Of a stretch of DNA of 64,000 nt, positions 1 through 10,500 are shown one piece after another; position 1 is the stretch's first letter; each line of letters opens with the position of its first letter. The notes below the pieces were generated by a model. The model did not search any database, was not told the origin of the DNA, and saw only the letters and a list, made by a program, of their open reading frames with translations. This DNA is from Blattamonas nauphoetae (Eukaryota; Preaxostyla; Oxymonadida), in contig JARBJD010000225.1 in the NCBI GenBank assembly GCA_033064195.1, positions 57,840 to 121,839 on the forward strand. The letters run 5' to 3'. The position numbers and the translations under genes are program-made.

Positions 1-976
1 CATTTATTCATAAATATGTTATTTCTAGTGAAAAATTGTCGAAAAAATTAAAAATCCAATGTTACTCCCAACTTTTGAGACACATAAAAAAACTCCCGCA
101 TAGTTATTTACTCCCGGATTGTTGGGTGACTAGCAGGATGAGTGATAAAAGTGCTGATGACACCTAAAAGAAGAAACAAAAAATCAGAACACACTTCAAA
201 AAAGTTGTTAGTGTCTGTGGAACGGCGATGATGTGGGGCACATCCCATTTTGATGAGATAAACGAGATGTGTTTGGAGATGATCCAAAAGTCGAGATTGG
301 GAAAGATAATCGGGCCACAAGGGTTCGTTCAGTGACGCGAGGAACTGTTTGGAGAGAGGACGGTTGACGATGTGGCAATCTGAGACAACGGGACTGCGAA
401 TGATGAAGCCAAAAGAGCAAACCATTTCTGGACGATTGGAGGCGATTGAAGACCTGATCATCGGCATCAGCGATCAGAGCATTTCGAAAAGTGGAGGAGC
501 GGCAATAGAAAGGAGAATGGAGTTATTCAAAAGAGGTGGTTTCGATGTCGAGGTGTCTGAGAGCAGGTGGAGTTGGAAACCAGAGAAAGTTCCAGACGAT
601 TGTCAAGAGATGGGTGTGGATGAAGAAGCTGTTGGTTCTTCTGTCCTTGCGAGGAGTCGAGGATGATGGTCGGTGTGGGATTGTTTCAGAGAGGCCATCT
701 CAGAATGGGAACGAGCCATCAAGAGAGTTCCATTTGTGAGAGCAATGCATATATCGATGTATTGCCTTCCACAAACGAGCAGTGAGAGTTGTGCGAGGGT
801 GGCGGCGAAGGAGAATGTGGGGATCAAAAGCGGGACTGTGGCGAGAGAATCCGAATCTTGCGGGCAAATAAAAGCATAAGGCAATGCCAGAATCGACAAA
901 GATCACCCACAAACAGTGTTTGTTGTCCAAAAGAAGTCAGAAACAGTTCGAAAGAGTCGCTGGTTCTCGTCAGTTT
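1..976. other. No supported gene
   Basis: Several short reading frames cross this stretch on both strands, but none has recognisable domain content or a natural start and end. The frames at 600-900 lie just downstream of the minus-strand gene ending at 977 and look like its 3' flank. I see no RNA gene or repeat here. Confidence 0.4.
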
Positions 977-2050
977 CTACCAAAGAAATGGAAGGTTCAT
1001 GCCCTGCAGGTTGTTCAATGTGATCGAGAAGGCAACAGGATATTCTCCGAAATATCCGTTTCTGTCGTTTTGCAGCTTTTCCTCAATCACATCTTCGATG
1101 CCCTCCATTCTCAACATTCGATGCACTGTCTTCCACATCTGTCGTTCTTCTCCCCTTGTTGTGTTCCATTCCCGCTGGGTACCGAGCATATCTTCCAGCA
1201 ACTCCCAGATTGACTCATCTTGTTCAATGAATGCGAGGCAACTCGGGATTGTGGGAATGATTGGTCTATTAAGAACGAATTCCAGTGTCGGTTGATACGA
1301 AGGAGATATTCGGAGGAATTGGGCAAGAAAATTTATAAAGTCATCTGACAAGTCCCCATCGATGATTGAATAGCGGTTCACGCACAAATGGCGGATATAC
1401 TGCTCTGAAGGAATGATAACTTGCGTCAAAACAGTCTCGTGAACAGCTTGCTGGTCAGGGGGATCTTCAATTTCGAGTTGTTGGAGACAGTTAGGAGTGG
1501 CGAGCCAGAAAGAATCAATGATGATTCGGGTGAGACAGATGTGGATATTCGCTTTCTCTGCAAAAGAAAGAGTCAGTGGATTGAGAGTTAAGATTAGTTG
1601 ATGATTCAGATCAGCTTTGACGAGGGCAAATCTGACTTTCTCTGATCACATCTCGATCTGATTTCTGAGTATCTTTATTGCGGTTGAGACGATGATCTGA
1701 TTGGTTGAAGAAATCAGAATCATCATGGACTGTACGAAGTCTGTCAAAGATTCACCAGAGATTGACGCAAGACTGCGGAGAAATGTGTCTGCAGATGATT
1801 GAGTCCTTGGAGTCACTGATTCGAGAAATTTCACGGCTTTAACTTCCAGAGAGGTACCCAATGCTGGATGGGATTTCATTGTGGCAACCAGAGACCGAAA
1901 GACAACCACCATTTCGCGTTCAGATTCCAGTTCTTCCTCATCCCAATTCACGAAGGGAGAACAATCTGAAGAATATGATAAGTAGTGAGATGAGATACCA
2001 GGGCAAGGAGAATCAGAGGGGGCGTCGGGATTTGTGTTCAAAGCTGACAT
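977..2050 (-). pseudogene. Oxymonad-type helical hypothetical protein with one in-frame stop
   Basis: Read on the minus strand from the ATG at 2050, one frame runs to a TAG at 977-979. It is broken only by a TGA at 1646-1648. The first part (134 residues) carries FVNWDEEELESE and a helical stretch ending in KILRNQIEM. After the stop the same frame continues with SEKVRFALVKADL and ends in RQMWKTVHRMLRMEGIEDV and NLQGMNLPFLW. I recognise this pattern as a large family of uncharacterised helical-repeat-like proteins of Blattamonas-type oxymonads, whose members normally run through this point and end in a similar NLQGMNLP tail. Function is unknown. The single stop suggests a recent nonsense mutation, because both halves keep a strongly protein-like sequence. 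A sequencing error or readthrough cannot be excluded. No GT-AG intron that would remove the stop is visible. Confidence 0.65.
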
Positions 2051-2761
2051 TCAGAATGCTCCAGATGAAGAACACACGTTATGGGTGAATACTTTTTGAG
2101 AAATAATCATTTTGAGATGAAATAGGCACAAAAAGAAACTCACGTTGTCCTGATACACCCAATCTCAATCAGTCCTTTCATCTTCTCTCCTACTCCGTCC
2201 ATCTTCGGCACAATTCCAATCGACACGTTTTGATGCGGTCGATGGTCAGCATCGATTGGTCGGTCTCGCTGGGTCAGCCCAGACGAGAAGACGGTTGTGA
2301 TGTTCATCGTCAATTTCAATTGAGTTGGTCTCAATTGCGGGGTGTTCTTGAATGACAAGGGATGGTTTTGGGGAGAGTGTGGACGATCATCGCTACTTTC
2401 TTCACGCCAGCTGGCATGTCTTCACTGACTGTTGGGACAGAAAGGCAGAGTCTGAATTCTGTTTCCACGAATCGTTGGTCGAGACAAAGGAATGGACGTC
2501 GGTCAAGAGCAGTTGTCGTCGTTCATTCCGACAAACATCCACAATCTCCCAAGTGCTGAAACACTTCGATCGTAGACGCGGGAGTGGGAACACGATCGAT
2601 GGAGTTGGAGACGAGAGTAGACGTCGGGTGGAGAGCGAGGGAGATCTTGATCAAGATACCATCAACTGCCCCACAATGCACAAGCAGGAGAGAGAACGTG
2701 GAAGAAGTGGTCAGAGGCGGAATCGCAGCAGATTATCGATTGAAGAGCGACCAGATCGAGT
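2051..2761. other. Unassigned stretch upstream of the VRR-NUC fragment
   Basis: Short plus-strand frames occur here, but none continues cleanly into the nuclease frame. A phrase resembling the FAN1 pre-nuclease region (EFAREGG, near 2755) appears in a different frame from the VRR-NUC motif. This stretch may therefore be a decayed 5' part of the nuclease gene. I cannot support a gene model. Confidence 0.3.
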
Positions 2762-3240
2762 TTGCGAGGGAGGGAGGGTTCGTCGCTGCCCTTCTTTGGA
2801 CGATTGGAGATTCTGATCAATTTGGGATTGAACTGTCGTGCAGGCTTCGTCAGCATCGTCGAAATCAACAAGAACAATCTCACAACTCCCGACGATTTGG
2901 ACGAGAGAGGTCACATGACAGAAACTTCGGAGACTTCCAAAGAATCAATCATTCCATCGGATCTTGGCGCATCTCCTCCGAAAGAGAACATACCAGTTGC
3001 CTCCCTCGACGACAAACTGAGAGAAGCAAGAAGCGACATTCTGGGTGTTGTGACTGAGAGCGTGGGTGAGTTTTGTTTGAGGCTCTGCGAAGTGATCTTT
3101 CTCTTCGGAGATTCCATGCGATGCGGGTTCCCTGACCTGACCCTGTGCGGACGAGATCCAAATGGAGGAAAGGAGGAAGTGGTGATTGTGGAAGTGAAAG
3201 GGCCAAGAGACAAGCTTTCTGGAGAGCAGATTGCTTGGAT
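2762..3240 (+). pseudogene. VRR-NUC nuclease domain, 5' part (FAN1-type), cut by DIRS insertion
   Basis: The frame encodes GFPDL, then about 14 residues later VIVEVKGP and KLSGEQIAW. This is the VRR-NUC arrangement of PD-(D/E)XK nucleases as found at the C-terminus of FAN1, a structure-specific nuclease for interstrand crosslink repair. PD and EVK supply the metal-binding core. The frame leaves homology exactly at 3240, where the DIRS element begins, and reaches a stop at 3253. The remainder (MNVMASCGVDIQLCRV) resumes at 13346. The second copy at 36222-36644 shows the joined sequence. The start is uncertain: an ATG at 2917 lies just before the part shared with copy 2. Whether this was a full FAN1 or a stand-alone VRR-NUC protein cannot be decided, since no complete upstream FAN1 domains are visible. 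Confidence 0.75.
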
Positions 3241-3398
3241 CACTCTTCAGTGATCTCCGATTAATGGCCATCTCACTCCGAGATGAAGAAATATTGAGTT
3301 AATTATCCATGAATTGTTACAATATCAAGCAATAATGTTTGTATAATGATAAAAAATGGTAGTTTAATTGATAGCTTCGATCAACCCCTTGTTACTCC
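3241..3398 (+). repeat. DIRS left inverted terminal repeat
   Basis: This 158 bp stretch is the reverse complement of 10761-10870 plus 13313-13345. It begins CACTCTTCAGTGATC and ends GTTACTCC. Its first 58 bp recur, inverted, in the internal complementary region. It is AT-rich in the middle and probably holds the element's promoter, though no motif proves that. Confidence 0.9.
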
Positions 3399-3427
3399 TT
3401 TAATTGTTGACAATTCATCAAGCACGA

Positions 3428-4387
3428 ATGATAAATCCGACTCAAGCGGAGATTAGTCCGGCTCAATCCTCACTGGAGGATATACGACCTCACATCAATA
3501 GTATCTTCGACCTTCGACAGGAATTTGGAAATGCGCTGTTGGCGCTCCAAAACGAGGATCACGATGCGCTACAAAGATACAGCACGTTTATCGTCCCTCC
3601 AGGGGCGGAGCTACTACTTGGACCTTTGTTTCATATCGCTCGCCTGATGTCAGTGCATATCGATAAAATTGTAGGGGCAAACTCCGGAGAATGGTTAAAC
3701 CTCTCGCCGGACGAGACAACATGGAACCCAGTGGGCGGTCAGCAATGCTACATGCGCTCGGACAGCCCTTCTTCTCGGTCGATCTCTCCGATGCCAGGGG
3801 AGGGCCGACGGATCACTCCGGCGCCTTTCCGGAATTTGAGGCACCATCAAAGGATCAACTGGGCGGAGCCTCTGGTGGCGGAGGCAGAAACCCCAACAAG
3901 TCGTTCAATGGCCAATGAAAGTCGAAATATACATACTGAGCCGGAGGCAGCAGAGTACGAAGATTTTGTTTTGCAGGGCCTGAAGGAAATGATAGCGAAG
4001 CTACCAACATACAAATGGGATCCAGACGATGAAAATGAAATAAAAGACAGGATGGCAGAGATTGGTGACTCTTTCAAGATGTACCCGGACGCGATCAAAC
4101 TGAACATGGGCCGGAGGCCAAATCAACTGGATTTTACTCTCAGTAGCATCGAAAAGGAGGCATACCGTCTGGTGAAGCTCGGTGCAGGCTCTTTACTGCA
4201 CCACACTGACAATTTGGAAAAGACCAGGATCCTTGAGCTTGTGACTCGCAAAGGGGCTGAAATTGTTAAGCGCACATATGACGCCCGTCTAACCCACGTG
4301 ATGAGACTCGATGTCATCCCAATGCAGGACAGCGCCAGGCAAGAGTCAATGATGCTGCAGCAAGAATACATCGATCAGTTACCCTGA
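3428..4387 (+). CDS. DIRS ORF1, gag-like protein
   Basis: This 319-residue frame starts at an ATG 30 bp after the left terminal repeat and ends in EYIDQLP before a TGA. It is mostly helical, with a Pro/Ser/Arg-rich middle (SSRSISPMPGEGRR) and no enzyme motif. Position between the terminal repeat and the RT ORF is that of the structural (Gag-like) ORF1 of DIRS elements. No zinc knuckle is present. A basic, RGG-like tail that would suit a nucleic-acid-binding protein lies downstream in 7464-7742 in another frame. The 3 kb insertion at 4421 separates the two, so the original ORF1 may have been longer. Function is inferred from position. Confidence 0.65.
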   Translation: MINPTQAEISPAQSSLEDIRPHINSIFDLRQEFGNALLALQNEDHDALQRYSTFIVPPGAELLLGPLFHIARLMSVHIDKIVGANSGEWLNLSPDETTWNPVGGQQCYMRSDSPSSRSISPMPGEGRRITPAPFRNLRHHQRINWAEPLVAEAETPTSRSMANESRNIHTEPEAAEYEDFVLQGLKEMIAKLPTYKWDPDDENEIKDRMAEIGDSFKMYPDAIKLNMGRRPNQLDFTLSSIEKEAYRLVKLGAGSLLHHTDNLEKTRILELVTRKGAEIVKRTYDARLTHVMRLDVIPMQDSARQESMMLQQEYIDQLP

Positions 4388-4958
4388 GCAAATGTGCAAA
4401 CACACCCTGAACAGTGTGTGCTGGACAAAAAGTGCGTCAGCACAACATTCACACTTTCTTGATTCCAAAAAAAGGGTCCAAAAAAGTTACTCCGATTATT
4501 GAAACTTTAGAGACTTTTCCCCGTGATCTTTAACTGAAAATTTCCTCTATTTCGATATATAGAATGTCATTTTGTCAGTTTATCTCTTCATCCCCAACTA
4601 TTCATCGGATCCGTTCCTATCATCAATTCCCTCCATCGTCGTGAAAAGAGACAAGGTTAACAAACTGTTGGACATTGTTTTCATGTGATATCTTCTGATT
4701 TGTGAATTTGAGATTTGTTTCACTCGATTGAGCCTAGTTATTCATGGATTAGATCATCCTCCAGACTCTGTGCTGAATTTCAGAAATGATGGGCCCAAAG
4801 TGCACAAGATCGAACAACATGCACAAACCACCACAAACACAACATCCAACACAATGACTTCTGAAAAGATTAATCAAAAGCTAGGGTGTTTTCTCTTCTC
4901 TCTCTCATCCTTCTTCTCCTTTTTTTGCTCTATATCTCATCTCTCACTCATAGATTGT

Positions 4959-5570
4959 GACCGTAACGGGGAACATTGTTGTGTCGGAATGGTATGTCCC
5001 CCTCTCGTTTACCTCTCTTTTATGGACTGTCCACTGATTTAGAACATCATTAAAGATGGATGGAATCTGGAATGAGTTGGATCAGTCTGCCAGACACGAT
5101 CGGTAAATCAAATGCTGAAATGATCTCACCGTACGTCGCCCTCTCTTTTTCTCTCCCTCTTTATTGTTTTTTTCGAAGTTAGGACTTAATTATTGATAGA
5201 TTGAAAAAGCAAAGTGAATGATCATTCTGGCCGTCACGATCGGGCAGGGTCATGCTGAAGAGCGCACACCGTATGCTTCCCTCTCTGTTTACATCTCCAT
5301 TTATTGTTTCTTCTCTATTTTTAAGACCTAATTACCAGTCGATACGGAGTAAAAAGACTCTGATCTAACCTGTTGTCCTGATCGGACAGTGGATTGTATA
5401 CTCACGCACGTCGTGTGTTTCTCTCTTTGTTTGCCTCAATCTTTATTGTTTTTCCCCTTTTGAAGACTTATTGAGCAATAGGTACCTTTAGAAATGACTC
5501 CGTTCAAACGGGCTGTCCTGATCGGACAATGTAATGCCGAAGAGCACAAACGGTATGTTCCTCCCTTTAC
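4959..5570 (+). repeat. Degenerate ~140 bp tandem repeat with intron-like half units
   Basis: Five units recur with anchors (GATCGG or equivalent) at about 4959, 5098, 5238, 5380 and 5520. Each unit has an 80-90 bp part ending in a phrase like AATGCTGAAGAGCACACACC. A GT-starting, pyrimidine-rich 50-60 bp part follows, ending in AG (for example GTATGC to TTTTTAAG). The 80-90 bp parts contain stops in all frames, so they are not coding now. The units look like repeated exon-intron modules. Confidence 0.6.
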
Positions 5571-5680
5571 TTTCATCTCATTTATCTTCTTGAATTATCA
5601 TCCTCTCTCTCCTTCTGATTCCCCTCATATCTTCCTCTCTTTTTCCTTTTCCTCGTGATGTCGATTCTTTTACTCTGTCT

Positions 5681-6806
5681 TTGCTGTCCCTGAAGCCAAA
5701 CTGTCCATATGGGAATGGAGCCGTGGTGGTGAACCTCTCCTCTACTCGTGTTATCTCAGGACAGAGCGCCAACCACACCCTTGACAATCTTGTCATCACA
5801 GTCAATGGATTGGACAGCCCTCTGTGCTCAAACAACCCCAAATGCCACACGTTGACCTACATGTCCAGTAACTCAAACAAAGATGCTAAAATTGCTGTTG
5901 AAGAAGGGACTTTTGATGTATCCCAAACAGAAGAAGGGTTTGACGTCACATCCCGCAAGCTTGTTATCACAGGCAGTGGAATGACAAACACCATAATCAA
6001 ACTGTCAAAGCCAGCCAATCGAAGAACATCTTTCTCGGTGACATCTGGTCAATTGGCCATGATATTAATCGCGTTCTCACTCAAAGGCGGAGAGGCCGGA
6101 CTTCAGTTAACAATCTTCAATCTGAACGGAAAGGGGTCGCTGACTCTCGCAGGATGCAATTTTACTCATTCAGTCAACGTGATCAAGTCCAGGTTCACCG
6201 TTATTCAGAGGGGCACACTCAAAGTCACCAAATGTGATTTCTCGTCACTTCCATCAACCTGCACACACAATCTTGTCATAAACGTCTCACTGCAAGGGAA
6301 TCTTCAGATCTTAATCGACACTTGCGTGTTCACCTCGATCACTCTCCAAAATCCTGACGATCTCTTCCAATCTGCGGTTCTTCTTAACATCGAAGGAGAT
6401 ATGACCAACTACCAACTGCAAGCGCTGACATTCACAGGAGGAGCAGCATGCAAAGGTTCAGACCTTCATTTTGCGTGTCCAGATGTTGTGCCGGTTCACA
6501 TCCGTTCCCACTGCAGATTCAGCTTCAAAGACAACAAAAAGGGCAATAGACGCTTCCATGTCAAAACAGAAACAAATAGAGGATCTAAACAATTTCGTTC
6601 TTCAATGGTATTTCTCAAGACAGACGCTTTTCGTTTCAGCCACTGGAGATGACAATCGCAATGGCAAAACGGCAGAAATTGAATGCAAATCAATCAGTCG
6701 CGTCGATCCTACCAATCCGTGCACCGCAGCAGGCCGACATCATAGCGCTGTGCAGGTTCGCCTTCCTATCACCGTTGGGGCTGTTCATCTCCTCGTCCGC
6801 AACTGA
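5681..6806 (+). pseudogene. Beta-helix (pectin-lyase-like) surface protein fragment, frameshifted
   Basis: The frame open to 6652 reads like the N-terminal part of an oxymonad beta-helix protein: alternating hydrophobic and Ser/Thr strands, with phrases such as DVTSRKLVITGSGM, GSLTLAGCNFT and GTLKVTKCDFSS. Beyond about 6530-6640 the homologous continuation (LFVSATGDDNRNGKT, then CKSISR) is in another frame, so there is a frameshift. An upstream ATG at 5658 opens a short hydrophobic, signal-peptide-like frame (MSILLLCLCCP) that stops at once and is out of frame with the body. The piece lies inside the DIRS element between ORF1 and RT, so it is probably a captured or inserted host fragment. Its ancestors would be secreted or surface proteins of unknown ligand. 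Confidence 0.6.
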
Positions 6807-7456
6807 GCTGTGGCTCGTCGTTCGCCTTCCGTTTCGCTGATTGCAGGCAACAACTCTATGGGAAGAATCCCTCAGCGGATCGGAAGACAGTGGCAACTCC
6901 TGATAGAACAGGAATTGCGCACCAATGATTCTGTGTTCGAGTGGAAGCTGAGAAAGAAGGCGAGAAGGAACTGAACAAGCCGCATTCGCTTTTCAAAATG
7001 AATACCCTCTCCTCTCGCTCGATCCTCCTCTACCCCAACAACCAAGTTCTCATCGTCCTTCCCGAATGATACGCAAGAGCAACTGGCCTCGACTGCACAA
7101 ACCACTCCACAATGTAGTCAGAGAAGATAGTCAAGTACTGAAAGTTGAACAGAATGTGTGAGAGACGAGAACATTCACTTTAAGGATATCCATTTCATTT
7201 AGAGCCACTATTATTTTCACAGGACCATCTCGTCTCCAATATAGATTTCATGTTGCATTCTTCTGTCATTTTTCCATTGTACAATCACGACGGTTGACCA
7301 GGTTTATCCTTCCGGTTGAATTGGAACGTAATATGGGTTGATCAATCCAGACTTAGATTCACACATTAGATGAGGTTCTACTTAACAGTTTGATCTGATT
7401 TCAACAAGTTAATCCATCTAGTATCGAAATAGAGACATATGTGACGTGTTCCGTTT
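6807..7456. other. No gene seen
   Basis: The sequence between the beta-helix fragment and the right 14 bp repeat contains only short, broken frames on both strands. No repeat or RNA gene is evident. Confidence 0.4.
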
Positions 7457-7557
7457 CTGAACAGTGTGTGTGCTGAAAAATGACAAAATTGCGCAAAAGC
7501 TCAGGGTAATCGATCAGCTCAAGGCAAAAACAAGAAAGAGGTTGGACGAGAACAGAG

Positions 7558-10500
7558 ATGAATGGCGGAGGCAACGGTTTTTTCGAGGGGGCCCCTCACA
7601 GGGGCACCCCAACCAATTCAGAGCACCAACAAGATCCCACACCTCATTCACTCAGCGGAATGCCCAACGCCCAGACGACACAAAAACACCCCCAAGAAGA
7701 CAGACATCCACCAACCACCAACGATGGTCGAAGAAACAATAAATCAGGAAGGAAAGGGAAATCCACCCCATCTCATTGGTGGGAGGACAAGATACTTCGC
7801 AGAGGCTTGGAGGGAGTTCAAGTTAGAAGGATTGATCAAAGAAGGCGTGGAAGTAGAATGGTCCGGGAGTGGCCCACCGACAAGAGGTGGGTACCCCGTA
7901 GAAATACAACAGGGTACCAGGGAGACTCAGGCACTTCATCAGATACTCACGGAGGAACTCAGACAACAAGTCATCCGCAAGGCAGAGGAGGGAGAGGTCA
8001 AAGCGTACAGTCCCACCTTTGTGATCCCCAAGAAGGATGGGGAATGGAGAAGGATCCTCGATTGCCGAGGAGTAAACAAACACGTCATTCAGCGTCACTT
8101 CAAGATGGAGGGCGCCGCCACAGTGGCAAGAACGATCACAAATGGAATTTGGTTTTGTACCCTCGACCTAACACAAGCCTATCTTCACATCCAACTCCAC
8201 AGGGAAAGCATCCCTTACTTCGGGTTCAGAAGCGGTGGAACAGACTTCCTACAGACTACTCTTTGCTTCGGTCTAGCGTCAGCGCCGAGGACGTTCACAA
8301 AGCTCCTCCGCCCAGTCATCTCCAAATTTCGACCAGAGTTCCCGATCGTTGCTTATCTCGACGATTTCATTATATTTGGAGACACAGCAAGCGCGGCGGA
8401 AAGGAACACAGAGACGGTGGCAGCACAACTCCGACAATTAGGTTTCACAATCAATTCCGCGAAGTCAAAACTGATCCCGATGCAAGAAGGCCAATATCTG
8501 GGCTTCGTTTGGAATTCGACGGATATGACAGTCTCGGTGGACGAATCGAAAAAAAGAAAGATTGCGCAGAGCATCAAGGAACGGATCCGCCAACACAGGG
8601 CAGGAGCGCGGACAAGAGCGCACTCAATGGCATCTCTGGTAGGAAAACTGCAAGCGCTCGCTTTTGCCGACGACCGCGCCCACTTCTACACGCGCGAGAT
8701 GGTGGCGTGGAAACAGGAACTCGTCACGAGGGGCGGCTACGGCGAGACGGGCGACCTAACGGAGGCGGTGCTCGAAGAGATTGTTTGGTGGAAGGCCCGC
8801 CTCAAGGAGCCGATCCAAAGGTCAATTACACCTTTCAGCCCGTCCATCACCATGACGACCGACGCCAGCGAGTGGGGCGTCGGCGTTGTGTGGCAGAGAG
8901 GAAAGGAAGTCAGACATTGGCAAGAGCGGTTCGAATATGGAGACAGCATGTCAAGCAACCGGCGGGAGGCAATGGCAGTACTGATGGGATTAAGGGAGGG
9001 AATCGCAGCAAACCAGATCCTCCCATACGATCACATACTCGTGATATCAGACAACACGACTGTTGTTGCAAACATCAACCGGAAAAGTACATGTCTTTCA
9101 CTCCTCCCAGTGTTCAGGAACCTCTTCGACGAGGCGCACCAAATACATTGTCGTCTTTGGGCAGAACACATCGCTGGCACAGAAAATACAGTGGCCGATC
9201 GCCTCTCTCGGATGAGAGATGTCTCGGATTACTATCTCAAATCAGAAGTATTCAACCAGTTGATGGACAAATTACAAGTCAAGCCAACCATCGACGCGTT
9301 CGCTTCAGCGAACAACAAGCGGGTATCACGCTATTGGAGCCTGATGAAGGAGGAAGGATCTCAGGGCTCAAACGCCCTCATTCAAGATTGGACGGCGGAG
9401 GATTGTGTTTATGCATTCCCGCCAATCCCACTCATTCAGCGAGTGATCAACAAACTTTATCACTACCGCCCGACGACAGTCCTCATCATTCCGGACTGGT
9501 CGACAATCCCGGGGCTAGATCAATTACTCCAGGTTTCGACTACATCAGTCTGTCTGGGCAAGACGGATCAAATCACCCAGATGGGACCAGGGATGAGAGC
9601 ATCCCAGAGCAGCCGACCCCCAGGTCTCCTTCGCGCATTCTTGCTGGGGAGATCTGGGAAGGTCTAGCCGAGGAAATTGGAATAAGCAAGGACACAATGA
9701 TCTGGATTCTTGCTGGAATCAGCGACGCGACGGAGCGGCAATACGCGGGAGCGATCAGGAAATGGATTATTGATTCGGACATGGCCGGTCGAGACTGGAG
9801 AGACACTAGCGAAGTCACAGTTGCGAATTATCTGTCAAAGCTAATTGCATCGACAAAGAATAAGAAGAAAAGACCACCACATGTAGATCGCAGCGCCCTG
9901 TCAACGTTATCACAACTACTTGGAAAGGGGCAGGTTGGAGCGTCCATGATCGTCTCCGCTACAATGAAGGGGATGAAGAAGGTATACCCCCAACAAGCAC
10001 GATATTCGGATACTTGGGATGCTTCGAAGATGGAGGGCGAATTGGATAGGATGTGGTTGAACAGGAAGGACATTTCTGACGAGGAGGTTCAGGCAGCTAT
10101 CACAATCATTCTGGTTCTGCATCATGCGATCAGATATACAGAGGCAGCGAGGATCAGACGGGAGACGATCACCATCTCTGACGAAACAACCGTCTCATTT
10201 CTAACCAGGTTGAAAACAGGGGACGAACCGGAAAAGGTTACTCTCAGACAGGATGGACTCAGTGAAGGGAATCGACTCACCAATTGGCTTGGCGAGTTGG
10301 ACAGGAGGCGGACTCCCTCTTTCAATTGCCAGCTTCTCTGCTCATCAGACGGTGAAGAGAGAAGCGGGGGAGATTTAGCAAGGATGGCCGGCGTGATCAT
10401 GAGGAGAGCTGGAATTGATACAGACAAGTATAAGCCGTATACACTCAAACACGCAGGAATTTCAAAGCGAATTGACAGAGGATGGGGCGAAGACGACGTA

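Larger units (their letters stand above)
4407..7470. mobile_element. Inserted 3 kb segment flanked by 14 bp direct repeats inside the DIRS
   Basis: CTGAACAGTGTGTG occurs at 4407-4420 and again at 7457-7470, bracketing a segment that does not belong to a DIRS element. The segment holds a tandem array of ~140 bp units and a broken beta-helix reading frame. No terminal inverted repeats are evident. The 14 bp repeats could be a target-site duplication, but similarity continues weakly past them (CTG and an A-run), so a local imperfect duplication is also possible. Confidence 0.5.

Noticed and set aside
603..899. Minus-strand 98-codon frame with hydrophobic N-terminus
   Set aside because: No family signature. 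It lies in the 3' flank of the minus-strand hypothetical gene, and the opposite strand is equally open.
2911..3271. Minus-strand frames opposite the VRR-NUC motif
   Set aside because: Shadows of the plus-strand nuclease; they cross the DIRS junction at 3240, which a real gene would not share.
4728..5042. Plus-strand 104-codon frame
   Set aside because: It runs into the first 140 bp repeat unit and has no natural boundaries. The hydrophobic part comes from the pyrimidine-rich intron-like stretch.
4421..7456. Large intron between DIRS ORF1 and the RT region
   Set aside because: Introns here are 29-60 nt. The block begins and ends at a direct repeat rather than at GT and AG, and holds unrelated coding sequence.
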